A stretch of DNA of 46,073 nt, taken from positions 1-46,073 of the forward strand of contig NZ_JADEXE010000014.1 in assembly GCF_015207265.1 (NCBI RefSeq), given 5' to 3'. Numbering within the stretch: the first letter of the stretch is position 1; the number at the start of each line of letters is the position of its first letter. Both the position numbers and the translations under genes were made by a program. Positions 17,107-25,536 of the stretch are shown here, in pieces. The notes beneath the pieces were generated by a model. It searched no databases. It saw nothing but the letters and a program-made list of their open reading frames with translations, and had not been told where the DNA came from. Origin of the DNA: Nodosilinea sp. LEGE 07298. Its GTDB lineage: Bacteria; Cyanobacteriota; Cyanobacteriia; Phormidesmidales; Phormidesmidaceae.

Positions 17107-17694
17107 GTGACGCAGATAGAAAAAATCACGGGAACCGGCATTCCGCTACGGGGGAACGACATCGATACCGATCGCATTATCCCGGCTCGGTTTCTCAAGT
17201 GCGTGACCTTTGACGGACTGGGCGAGCAGGTCTTTGCCGACGATCGCACCGCTTTGGCGGGTAGCCACCCCTTTGACCAACCCCAGTATCAGGGCGCGAC
17301 GATTTTGGTGGTGAACCGCAACTTTGGCTGCGGCTCGTCGCGGGAACATGCCCCTCAGGCGATCGCCCGCTGGGGCATCCAGGCCGTGTTGGGAGAAAGC
17401 TTTGCCGAAATTTTCTTTGGCAACTGTGTCGCGATCGGCATTCCCTGTTTGACCGCGACCACTGAGGTTGTAGGACAGGTCCAAGCCGCTCTGGAGAGCG
17501 ATCCGTCTACGTCAGTAACGCTCGATCTGGCCACCCAGACCGTATGCTTTGGCGGTAAAACCGAGGCGGTATCGATGCCTGAAGGGGTGCGCCAGACATT
17601 TTTGGCTGGCACCTGGGATGCCTGCGGTCAGCTTGTCGCCAATGGCGAGGCCATTCGCGCTACGGCGGCCCAACTGCCCTACGTGACCTGGTAG
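17107..17694 (+). CDS. leuD: 3-isopropylmalate dehydratase small subunit
   Basis: Small subunit of isopropylmalate isomerase (195 aa), which pairs with LeuC to interconvert 2- and 3-isopropylmalate in leucine synthesis. Family marks are [16 protein letters not shown], the swivel-domain signature [15 protein letters not shown], and [19 protein letters not shown]. The start is GTG 17107, with AAGGAG 8 bases upstream; a HIP1-like CGATCGC fills the space between the two. The large subunit is not in this window, though leuC and leuD usually adjoin. The stop codon falls inside a 28-bp perfect palindrome. Confidence 0.96.
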   Translation: MTQIEKITGTGIPLRGNDIDTDRIIPARFLKCVTFDGLGEQVFADDRTALAGSHPFDQPQYQGATILVVNRNFGCGSSREHAPQAIARWGIQAVLGESFAEIFFGNCVAIGIPCLTATTEVVGQVQAALESDPSTSVTLDLATQTVCFGGKTEAVSMPEGVRQTFLAGTWDACGQLVANGEAIRATAAQLPYVTW

Positions 17695-17718
17695 GGGCAC
17701 AGCATGCTGTGCCCCTAC
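17691..17718. repeat. palindromic interspersed repeat, copy 1
   Basis: A perfect 28-bp palindrome with half-site GTAGGGGCACAGCA that includes the leuD stop codon. Two related, less perfect copies occur at 37519-37546 and 43160-43188. All share the pattern GTAGGGGC...GCCCxTAC with a variable centre. Very similar palindromes are common between genes in many cyanobacteria (from memory). It can also fold as a terminator-like hairpin but has no T-tail. Confidence 0.8.
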
Positions 17719-17804
17719 CCATAAATTTGCAACGATCTGTGGATTTTGCCGTAGAAACAGGCACTCTCTAGGGAGATCCCTCACTCCCAGCGCGGGCTGC
17801 TGCT

Positions 17805-19439
17805 ATGGTTTCATCCGTTGTGCGATCGCTTACTCCCTGGTTGCCGTCCGAACCTACGGCGCTACCGGGAGCAACGGCCCCGCTTCTAAGCAATACGGTA
17901 TGTCGCATGGCTCCCCTGGCCATAGAGCGGCCTACGCTAGAACGGGTGCCGGAGGTGGCGGCAGCGCTAGAGCAGCTCGTGAGACAGAGCATGACGCTGC
18001 GATCGCCCATTGGCGGCTGGCCCACCGATCTACCTCAAACACCAGAAAACCTGGCCCTTTACCTCAGCGAAGAAACCTGGGAACTGTTAGACGCCTTGGA
18101 GACTGCGGCCGCTTCCCCGTCCGTGCGCGCGCCTGGTCTGCTTCCTGTCACCGTTTTGGTGCCTCAGCTACTGTGGATGCTGGCCAGCGGCGGCTACGAG
18201 ATTATGCGGCTTATTGAAGGGGTACAGGCCCGTGTCTCTGGTCTCGCTGCCTCAGGATCAGGGCACATTGTGCGTCTGGTGCCGGTACTTGTGCTTACCC
18301 TAGAGGAGACTAGCTATGCCCTCGACCTGGTCACCCAAACGGATCCAACACCGGCCCTCTATCTCTCTGAAACCGCTGAAATTTCTCTGCTAGACAATGA
18401 TCTAGACAGCCAGCCCTGGCTCTGCAAAGACCTGCTGGGACAAGTGGCCGAACTGCTGGGCTACGCTCAACCAGGGCTCGTTTCCCTGCTGGGCAAGGGC
18501 GACCCCGTTGAAGCCCTTCGCCCCTTCCAACCCTGGCAGCCCGCCCGCCTGCACCTGCACCTACATTTGGCTCAAATGGAGACCCGGATACCATCTCAGC
18601 CCTCCGGCAGCGAAGCGTCTCCTGGCCAGAATGCGCTGTACCTGCTGCCAGGAGAGCCGCAAAACACTGGGACAGCCGCCTCAGGCTTTACCCTTGACGA
18701 CTTTGCCAGCACCCTAATCGAAGACCCCAGTGACGCTACTGCTGGGGTGCTGGGCGACTGGCTCACCTTTACCGACGAAAGCTGGATTCAAACCTTTTTG
18801 AGTACCTGCACCCAGCGAATCATCGCTCAGAATTTACCCCAGATGGCGCTAGGCGAGGTTGGAGAGAATGCCGCCGCCGAGCAGTTACGCCAGCGCGAAG
18901 CCTTCTGCAACCTCGTGACCCATACCGCCACTGATCTGGTGCAGGGAACCAACGGCCTGTTTAAACACACCTTTGTGCACGAACCGGTTCTGGTTGCTGA
19001 CGTGTGGCCCCGGCTACGCTGGTACTTGGCCCAAAGCTCAGAACAGGTGATGCAGCTCATGGGTGGGGTCTCGGCTCAGGTGCTGCCCCCTGGCCTCAGC
19101 TGGCAGCAGGGCAGCCTCTATCTGCGCCCGCTGATGCAGCTTACGACCTCTAGCCGCAGCTGGATTATTGACCTCAGCCGAGGGCGACTGCTGCCCACCA
19201 GCCCTCTAGCCCTACCCGCCGATGCTGCCGTAGACATTGCCGATGCCCCCTGGCGCACCCCGCTTACGGTAGCTGATCTAACCGCCCGCATCGATCGCGA
19301 TTTGGGTACCTATACCCCGGCCATTGCCACGCTGCGCCACGGCACCCCTATTCACCTGCACAGGCTCGACGCCGAAGCGGGCTGCCAGCCGGGCCAGCTC
19401 ACTCTAGACTGGTGTTTTACGCTACAAACTACCCTGTAA
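17805..19439 (+). CDS. hypothetical protein with an N-terminal MazG-like motif
   Basis: 544-aa soluble protein, not assigned to a family. Near residues 62-96 it reads LRSPIGGWPTDLPQTPENL followed by YLSEETWELLDAL. This closely follows the MazG pyrophosphohydrolase pattern (R-x-P-x-G-x-P-x-D-x-Q-T-x-x-S-L-x-x-Y-x-x-E-E-x-x-E). The second MazG metal motif, E-x-x-D about 20 residues later, is not seen; PQLLWMLASGGYEIMRLIEG stands where it would be. A second half with repeated Trp- and Leu-rich segments follows. ATG 17907 is an alternative start. It precedes gvpL/F by 158 bp on the same strand. Confidence 0.7.
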   Translation: MVSSVVRSLTPWLPSEPTALPGATAPLLSNTVCRMAPLAIERPTLERVPEVAAALEQLVRQSMTLRSPIGGWPTDLPQTPENLALYLSEETWELLDALETAAASPSVRAPGLLPVTVLVPQLLWMLASGGYEIMRLIEGVQARVSGLAASGSGHIVRLVPVLVLTLEETSYALDLVTQTDPTPALYLSETAEISLLDNDLDSQPWLCKDLLGQVAELLGYAQPGLVSLLGKGDPVEALRPFQPWQPARLHLHLHLAQMETRIPSQPSGSEASPGQNALYLLPGEPQNTGTAASGFTLDDFASTLIEDPSDATAGVLGDWLTFTDESWIQTFLSTCTQRIIAQNLPQMALGEVGENAAAEQLRQREAFCNLVTHTATDLVQGTNGLFKHTFVHEPVLVADVWPRLRWYLAQSSEQVMQLMGGVSAQVLPPGLSWQQGSLYLRPLMQLTTSSRSWIIDLSRGRLLPTSPLALPADAAVDIADAPWRTPLTVADLTARIDRDLGTYTPAIATLRHGTPIHLHRLDAEAGCQPGQLTLDWCFTLQTTL

Positions 19440-19597
19440 ATTTTGCCAGTATGGGTACTTAAAATCAGGTGCTCCACCACGGCCTGTCCCTACTTTTATC
19501 CCTACGGTTTGGGTAACTATTGGGCTGTCTTAAGGGCCGTAAGTTTTATGGCGTTTTTATAGAATGACACCCCTCGACAGAGGTTAGATCACCTAGA

Positions 19598-20329
19598 GTG
19601 AGATCGAACCTAGCGCAGCCAAAGGCGTTTGATACTGTGTCTCCAGAGTTGACTTCAGGGCCTATCTACCTGTACAGCATTTGCCCCCGACCGCAGCAGC
19701 CGCTAACGCTACCCCTGGGGCTGGCCGAACCTACTCAGCTGATTGCCGTAGACGATATTGCCGCCGTGGTCGAAACGGGTGTTGACCTGGAGACCTTACA
19801 AACCGACGAACCTCGCCTGTTGAATGCGGTGCTCAGCCACGATCGCGTCATCTGCGAGTTGTTTCAAGCCACGCCGTTGCTCCCCCTGCGGTTTGGCACT
19901 CAGATTGCCTCCCTTGAAAACCTCAAGGATCACCTGGCCCATCAGGGGGCAGACTACGCCGCTAAGCTTGAGGCCCTAGCTCAAAAAGCTGAGTACCAGC
20001 TCAAGCTAATTGCCCAGGAGGTCGAGCTACCGCCCCTGGCTGAGGGCCTCACCGGGCGTAACTACTTCTTGGCCAAAAAGCAGCGCCTCCAAGACCAAAC
20101 CACAGCCCAAGCCCAGCAGCAGGCAGAACTCGCTCAGGTGCTTGACTATATCTACAGCGCCTACAGCGATTGCCTTGAGGCCGAAAGCCCCGCCGGGGAA
20201 GCACGGGTCTATATTCTGATCGATCGAGATGATCAGAGCCTGCCTGAGAAAGTAGACGAGTGGCGATCGCAGGCCACCCACTGGAGCCTTATGCTCAGCG
20301 ATCCACTCCCCCCCTATCACTTTGTCTAG
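19598..20329 (+). CDS. GvpL/GvpF family gas vesicle protein
   Basis: 243-aa protein of the GvpL/F family, accessory proteins needed for assembly of gas vesicles. Family marks are the opening IYLYSICP, then IAAVVETGVDL, AVLSHDRVICELFQATPLLPLRFGT, and the second-half GRNYFLAKKQRLQ and EARVYILI segments. The start is GTG 19598. No structural gas vesicle gene (gvpA, gvpC) or other assembly gene (gvpN, gvpJ, gvpK) lies in the window, so this is either an orphan copy or part of a dispersed set. In strains without vesicles it may serve another role. Confidence 0.87.
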   Translation: MRSNLAQPKAFDTVSPELTSGPIYLYSICPRPQQPLTLPLGLAEPTQLIAVDDIAAVVETGVDLETLQTDEPRLLNAVLSHDRVICELFQATPLLPLRFGTQIASLENLKDHLAHQGADYAAKLEALAQKAEYQLKLIAQEVELPPLAEGLTGRNYFLAKKQRLQDQTTAQAQQQAELAQVLDYIYSAYSDCLEAESPAGEARVYILIDRDDQSLPEKVDEWRSQATHWSLMLSDPLPPYHFV

Positions 20330-20331
20330 CA

Positions 20332-20394
20332 ATTTTAGATTTGGATTTTTCCAGGCCCATCCCAATCCAAAATTACAAATCCTCAATCTAAAAT
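20332..20394. terminator. nested inverted repeat between convergent gvpL/F and amt
   Basis: Outer arms ATTTTAGATT (20332-20341) and AATCTAAAAT (20385-20394), plus inner arms TTGGATT (20341-20347) and AATCCAA (20364-20370), occupy nearly all of the 67-bp space between the two convergent stop codons. The AT-rich arms with T-runs on both strands suit a bidirectional terminator. The wording also resembles short AT-rich repeats scattered in cyanobacterial genomes. Confidence 0.55.
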
Positions 20395-20396
20395 CA

Positions 20397-21893
20397 TTAC
20401 GGTCCGACTTGAAACTCTGGATACGCCTCCATTGCGTGCTCGCCCAGGTCGAGGCCCTGAATTTCTTCGGCTTCAGAGACCCGAATGCCCACGGTGGCCC
20501 GCAGCACCAGCCAGCACAATAGGCTAAAGGTCACCGTAAACGCCCCCACGACGACGATACCCAACAACTGCACCAACAATTGTTGAATGCCACCTCCCAT
20601 GAACAGCCCGGCCAGGGGACCATTCCCTTCGCCATACCACGGGTAAATACCGGGGGTGGTGCTAAACAGCCCCAGGGCAATGGTGCCCCATACGCCGCAT
20701 ACCAGGTGTACCGAAACGGCCCCCACCGGATCATCAATCTTTAGCCCATCCAGCAGCGTGACCGAAAACACCACAATGATGCCTGCTACTAGGCCAATCA
20801 GCGCCGCGCTACCCAGAGAAACGTAGGCACAGGACGCCGTTACGGCGACTAGCCCCGCCAGCACGCCGTTAATAATCATCGACAGATCGGGCTTGCTCAG
20901 ATAAACCCAGGAGGTGACGGTGGCCGCCAGGCCACCCAGAGCAGCGGCTATGTTGGTCGTAACCACAATGTGGCTAATGGCATAGGGGTCGGCAGCCATG
21001 GTAGATCCGGGGTTAAAGCCAAACCAGCCCAGCCACAAAATGAGACAGCCTAGAGCCGAAATACTCAGGTTGTGCCCCGGCATAGCCACCGGGCGAGAGT
21101 GGAAGCGACCCCGGCGCGGCCCCAGTAAAATGGCCCCAATCAGCGCTGCCCACCCTCCGACAGAGTGCACCACCGTCGATCCGGCAAAGTCGTAAAAGCC
21201 CAAGCCAGCAAGCATGCCATTGCCCCACACCCAATGGCCGGTAATAGGGTACGACAGCCCCACCAGCAGCAGGCTAAAGATAAAGAAGGCCAGAAACTTA
21301 ATCCGCTCGGCTACGGCCCCAGACACAATGGTGGCCGCCGTACCCGCAAAAGCTAGCTGAAAGAAAAATTTGGCATTGAGCGGCACTCCGGCCCAGCTGA
21401 GGGCGCTGAAGGTGCCCCGATAGTCTTCACCGATCGCAGGGCTATTGTCGGCTCCCTGCAGCAAAAAACCTGAGAAGCCAAACAGGGGGTTGCCATCACC
21501 AAACATGAGGCCAAAGCCCACTACCCAAAACGCTAGCGTCGAGAGGCCAAACACAATCAGGTTTTTGGCCAACAGGTTAACGGCGTTTTTGCTGCGGCAA
21601 AAGCCAGTTTCGAGCATGCAGAACCCAGCGTTCATAAAGAACACTAAAAACCCGGCTACCAGTACCCATACGGTATCTAGGGCTACCTGAAGGTCAGCCG
21701 TGCTAGCCGCCTGGGCCAAAGCAGCAGGGCAAAGTATCAGCAAGCTACCTAATGTCAACCAGGGCAAGTAGCGCCATCGCCCTCCAGACTTTCCCAGCGG
21801 GTGCAGGGGTTGTTTTAAAGCCATTTCCTGCTGCTGCAACATACTCAACGTGTCTCCCAATTGGCTTTCTCTAATAAGCCCATAGGTTGCCAT
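20397..21893 (-). CDS. amt: ammonium transporter
   Basis: Trimeric Amt/MEP/Rh channel of 498 aa for ammonium uptake across the cytoplasmic membrane. It has an N-terminal signal-like segment ([17 protein letters not shown]), then eleven membrane helices beginning [23 protein letters not shown]. Further marks are the pore-region stretch [10 protein letters not shown] and the signature [19 protein letters not shown]. The C-terminal tail [21 protein letters not shown] is the conserved region contacted by PII (GlnK/GlnB) proteins. The ATG at 21893 lacks a good ribosome-binding site; ATG codons 18 and 24 are alternatives. No GTA-N8-TAC NtcA box was found just upstream, although TATAAA stands about 30 bp before the start. 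Confidence 0.95.
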   Translation of the reverse strand: MATYGLIRESQLGDTLSMLQQQEMALKQPLHPLGKSGGRWRYLPWLTLGSLLILCPAALAQAASTADLQVALDTVWVLVAGFLVFFMNAGFCMLETGFCRSKNAVNLLAKNLIVFGLSTLAFWVVGFGLMFGDGNPLFGFSGFLLQGADNSPAIGEDYRGTFSALSWAGVPLNAKFFFQLAFAGTAATIVSGAVAERIKFLAFFIFSLLLVGLSYPITGHWVWGNGMLAGLGFYDFAGSTVVHSVGGWAALIGAILLGPRRGRFHSRPVAMPGHNLSISALGCLILWLGWFGFNPGSTMAADPYAISHIVVTTNIAAALGGLAATVTSWVYLSKPDLSMIINGVLAGLVAVTASCAYVSLGSAALIGLVAGIIVVFSVTLLDGLKIDDPVGAVSVHLVCGVWGTIALGLFSTTPGIYPWYGEGNGPLAGLFMGGGIQQLLVQLLGIVVVGAFTVTFSLLCWLVLRATVGIRVSEAEEIQGLDLGEHAMEAYPEFQVGP

Positions 21894-22015
21894 GAATTAC
21901 TGTTAGTGGCGCAAGTTTTTATACCACCGCAAGATGAGCGGCGGTGAGCGTGCAGGGTACGCCAAGGTTCTCCCCACAAAATGAGGAGGGCCGGCCTATC
22001 TAGTTACTCACTCAC

Positions 22016-23806
22016 CTATTCTTCTTCGGGTTCGTAGGTGGAGGCGATGCTCAGATCCTTGAGCTGCGATTCATCTACAGCAGAAGGGGCCTGGGTGAGC
22101 AGACAGCGGGCCTGCTGGGTTTTGGGAAAGGCGATCGCATCTCTAATCGACTCCTCGCCCGCCATCAGCATGACGATGCGGTCGAGCCCGTAGGCAATGC
22201 CGCCGTGGGGCGGGGTGCCGTACTCAAAGGCTTCGAGCAAAAAGCCAAACTTGTTGCGGGCTTCTTGCTCAGATAGGCCAATTATTTCGAACACTTGACT
22301 CTGTACTTCAGGTTGGTAGATACGGAGGCTGCCACCGCCGATTTCGTAGCCGTTGAGCACGATGTCGTAGGCGATCGCGCGGGCGGTCTTCAGGTCGTCA
22401 ATGTCCTCAGGATTGGGCGCAGTGAAGGGATGGTGCAGGGCCTCTAGCCGCTGCTCGTCGGCGTTCCACTCAAACATGGGGAAGTCGGTCACCCAAAGCA
22501 AATTCAGGCTGTCTGTGGGGATCAGGTCCATTTCTCGGGCGATCGCCTGACGCAGCCGGTCGAGGGTGGCATTGACGGTATCGGTTGGCCCCGCCCCAAA
22601 CAGCAGCAGGGTGCCTTCGGTCGCCCCGGTGCGGCGCAGCAGTTCCGCCATCTGCTCCGGACCCAGGTTGTCTTTAATCGCTCCGATGGTGTCGACTGCG
22701 CTATCGGCCCGCACCCGCACGTAGGCCAAGCCTCTGGCTCCGGCATCCGCCGCAATTTTGAACAGATCGCCGCCGGGCTTGATCCGCACGTTGGAGATCT
22801 GGTCGTTGCCATTGGGGATGGGCAGCACTTTAACGATGCCGCCATCGGCTACTGCGCCAGAAAATACCTTAAAGCCGCAGTCTTTCACTAGGTCAGACAC
22901 ATCCACCAGCTCTAGGCCGTAGCGGGTGTCGGGCTTGTCGCTGCCGTAGCGATCCATCGCCTCAGCATAGGTCAGCCGGGGAAAGGGGCGAGGAACGTCA
23001 ACGCCCTTTACGGCTTTAAAAATGTGGGCCATCAGCGCCTCGTTGAGATCCAGAATCTCGTCCTGGGTCATGAAGCTCATTTCCATGTCGAGCTGGGTGA
23101 ACTCGGGCTGGCGATCGGCGCGCAGGTCTTCGTCGCGGAAGCAGCGGGCGATCTGGTAGTAGCGATCGATCCCCGAGACCATCAGTAATTGTTTAAACAG
23201 CTGGGGCGACTGGGGCAGAGCGTAAAACTCGCCGGGGTTGACCCGTGAGGGCACCAGATAATCGCGCGCGCCCTCGGGGGTCGAGCGAGTGAGAATGGGG
23301 GTTTCGACTTCGTAGAAGCCCTCTTGATCTTCTAAAAAGCGGCGAATGGCTTTGGTGACCTCGTGGCGAATGCGCATGTTCTGGGCCATGCGATCGCGCC
23401 GCAGATCTAAATACCGATAGCGCAACCGCAGGTCTTCCCGCACCATCTCGGAGTCGGCGGTGGATACCTGAAAGGGCAGAGGCTTTCGCACCGCGTTGAG
23501 CAGTTCAATGGTATCGGCGTAGATTTCTACTTCCCCAGTCGGCAGCTTAGGATTGACGGAGCCCTCCTGGCGTTGGCTGACTCGGCCCTCAATTTTGACG
23601 ACGTACTCGTTGCGCAGCTGTTCGGCCTGAGGATAGGATGCCGGGGTGCGCTCGGGGTCGCTGACAATTTGGACAACACCAGTGCGATCGCGCAGATCAA
23701 TGAAAATAACGCCCCCATGGTCGCGGCGGCGATCGACCCAGCCGAACAGGGTAACGGTGCTGCCAATGTCGCTGGCCTGCAAGGTGCCGCAGTAGTGGGT
23801 GCGCAT
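22016..23806 (-). CDS. aspS: aspartyl-tRNA synthetase
   Basis: Class II synthetase of 596 aa that charges tRNA-Asp (and perhaps tRNA-Asn). The N-terminal OB fold reads [32 protein letters not shown]. Motif 2 is [23 protein letters not shown], and motif 3 is in [15 protein letters not shown]. The bacterial insertion (GAD) domain lies between about residues 290 and 430. Length is standard. The gene is divergent from the HAD phosphatase gene, and the 236-bp space between them should hold both promoters. It lies about 120 bp upstream of amt on the same strand. Confidence 0.97.
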   Translation of the reverse strand: MRTHYCGTLQASDIGSTVTLFGWVDRRRDHGGVIFIDLRDRTGVVQIVSDPERTPASYPQAEQLRNEYVVKIEGRVSQRQEGSVNPKLPTGEVEIYADTIELLNAVRKPLPFQVSTADSEMVREDLRLRYRYLDLRRDRMAQNMRIRHEVTKAIRRFLEDQEGFYEVETPILTRSTPEGARDYLVPSRVNPGEFYALPQSPQLFKQLLMVSGIDRYYQIARCFRDEDLRADRQPEFTQLDMEMSFMTQDEILDLNEALMAHIFKAVKGVDVPRPFPRLTYAEAMDRYGSDKPDTRYGLELVDVSDLVKDCGFKVFSGAVADGGIVKVLPIPNGNDQISNVRIKPGGDLFKIAADAGARGLAYVRVRADSAVDTIGAIKDNLGPEQMAELLRRTGATEGTLLLFGAGPTDTVNATLDRLRQAIAREMDLIPTDSLNLLWVTDFPMFEWNADEQRLEALHHPFTAPNPEDIDDLKTARAIAYDIVLNGYEIGGGSLRIYQPEVQSQVFEIIGLSEQEARNKFGFLLEAFEYGTPPHGGIAYGLDRIVMLMAGEESIRDAIAFPKTQQARCLLTQAPSAVDESQLKDLSIASTYEPEEE

Positions 23807-24042
23807 AGTGAACTTAGCTTATTTTTCAAAACCTTCCCATTATCTAGGATAGTGGCTGAGCTTGAAAGCAAATTTTTTGAGCAACTTGCACTGGCCTTTA
23901 AGTCAGCGTTCCCTGAATAAAATTGGAGGTCTTACCGCTAGGGGATGCCAATATGCAGGGTCCCCAAGCGGGAAAGGGAATGCTGGCCTACAGTCAAATA
24001 GAGGCTTTGAAATTCGACAACGGCAGGTTTGAGGATATAGCT

Positions 24043-24834
24043 ATGGTTTGGGTGCGGTGCGGGCAACAGTGGATGGCTGATATAGACGCGATCGTCTTTG
24101 ATAAAGATGGCACCCTGGCCAACTCCCATCAACTGCTGCACCGCACAGCTCTGGCGCGGGCAGAAGCCTGTGCAACAGCGGTAGGGGCCGGAGATGAGAT
24201 AGTGCAGGCCCTGCTGACTTGCTTTGGGGTTTCCCCCCAGGGCATCGACCCCGATGGACTGATGGCAGCGGGCACGCGCGAGGCCAATCGACAGGGGGCC
24301 ATAACGGTGCTGGTGCAAGCCGGTTATCCCCAAGAAAAAGTGACAGCGCTGGTAGCCGACTGCTTTGCGGCAGTGAATGCAGCTCGCAACGGCAAAGCGG
24401 CCTACACGCCACCCTTTGAGGGCACGGCAGCCATGCTGGAGCGGCTGCACCAGAGCCCTTTGAAATTAGGAGTGCTGTCGTCCGATAGTCCGGCTTATGT
24501 AGAAGAATTCTTGCGCTACTACGACCTCATGCCCTGGGTAGATGAGTGGCAGGGGACAAGGCCACAGGATCCGCCTAAGCCCGATCCCACGCTGCTGCTA
24601 GAGGTTTGCGATCGCCTCCAGGTCTCAGTAGCGCACACCTTAGTTATCGGCGACAGCTGGGCCGATTTAGCTCTGGCAGAACAGGCCAACGCGGCAGGAT
24701 TTATTTCGGTATCAGAACCCTGGGGGCGATCGCCCGTCCCCGGCGCTACCCGAATTTTGAGTCAGTGGGATGATTTAGTCGTGGTGGATTCCGCTCAGCC
24801 TGGATTATCAAGCCCGTGCGATACCCTGAAATAG
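24043..24834 (+). CDS. HAD family hydrolase (phosphatase-like)
   Basis: 263-aa haloacid-dehalogenase superfamily protein, expected to be a small-molecule phosphatase. Motif I is IVFDKDGTLANS (nucleophile Asp), motif II VLSSDS, motif III the Lys of PPKPDP, and motif IV VIGDSWADLALA. A helical cap lies between motifs I and II, so it is a class C1 (phosphoglycolate phosphatase/beta-phosphoglucomutase-like) enzyme. The open frame extends up to TTG 23923. ATG 24043 is preferred because GAGG stands 8 bases before it and cyanobacterial relatives begin with a similar M-V-x-x-R-C stretch. Substrate unknown. The DUF1802 gene follows after 29 bp, suggesting an operon. Confidence 0.85.
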   Translation: MVWVRCGQQWMADIDAIVFDKDGTLANSHQLLHRTALARAEACATAVGAGDEIVQALLTCFGVSPQGIDPDGLMAAGTREANRQGAITVLVQAGYPQEKVTALVADCFAAVNAARNGKAAYTPPFEGTAAMLERLHQSPLKLGVLSSDSPAYVEEFLRYYDLMPWVDEWQGTRPQDPPKPDPTLLLEVCDRLQVSVAHTLVIGDSWADLALAEQANAAGFISVSEPWGRSPVPGATRILSQWDDLVVVDSAQPGLSSPCDTLK

Positions 24835-24863
24835 TGCAGTGGTAGTGCAGCGGGGGCCAACCA

Positions 24864-25430
24864 ATGGTGTCATGGGTACTTAAAGAATGGCAGGTGGCCG
24901 TTACCGCCCTGCTGCAAGGCGAAACCATTTTGCTGCTGCGCAAGGGCGGCATTCGAGAGGCCAAGGGGCAGTTTTCGCTGGCGGCGCGGCAGGTGCTGCT
25001 GCTGCCCACCGTAGAACATCAAAAAGCCGCTCTGCTGAAGGATGAGTTTCAAGAGTTGGCCCAGGAAGACGGCATACCCGACGCGGATCCGGTGCGATTT
25101 GACGGCTGGGCTACTATTACCCACGCTCTACCCCTTACCGCAGAGACAGATTTAGCGCCGCTGCTGCCCTACCTGGTGTGGAATCAGCAGTTTGTGGCCG
25201 AACGGTTGAGTTGGCAGCCCGATCGCCCCCTGTACGCTCTGCTGCTGCGGGCCTATCGATTTCAGAATGCTCTGATGCTGCCTCGCCATAGGGGCTACAG
25301 CGGCTGTCGATCGTGGGTGGAAATTGGCGAATCGGTGCCGGTGGAGAATAGCACCACTGCCCTTGCTGAAGCCGATTACACCGACCAAGTCAACGCCATT
25401 TTGGCCGCGCTTCCCTCTGTTATCCGCTAA
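24864..25430 (+). CDS. DUF1802 family protein
   Basis: 188-aa protein of unknown function. It is recognised from the opening LKEWQVAVTALLQGETILLLRKGGIRE, then QVLLLPTVEHQ and the C-terminal NALMLPRHRGYSGCRSWVEI, all typical of DUF1802. No signal or membrane segment is present. It follows the HAD hydrolase gene by 29 bp on the same strand, so the two are probably co-expressed. Reaction and partner cannot be inferred. Confidence 0.88.
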   Translation: MVSWVLKEWQVAVTALLQGETILLLRKGGIREAKGQFSLAARQVLLLPTVEHQKAALLKDEFQELAQEDGIPDADPVRFDGWATITHALPLTAETDLAPLLPYLVWNQQFVAERLSWQPDRPLYALLLRAYRFQNALMLPRHRGYSGCRSWVEIGESVPVENSTTALAEADYTDQVNAILAALPSVIR

Positions 25431-25536
25431 CTACAAGAGCCTAAAGACTTGAGCTCATCGCTTGCGCTCGATCGCCAGGCAAAGGCTTCCTTGCTTCGCT
25501 AATCTTTGGGGCTTTCTTTGGTTCTACTACTACCAT

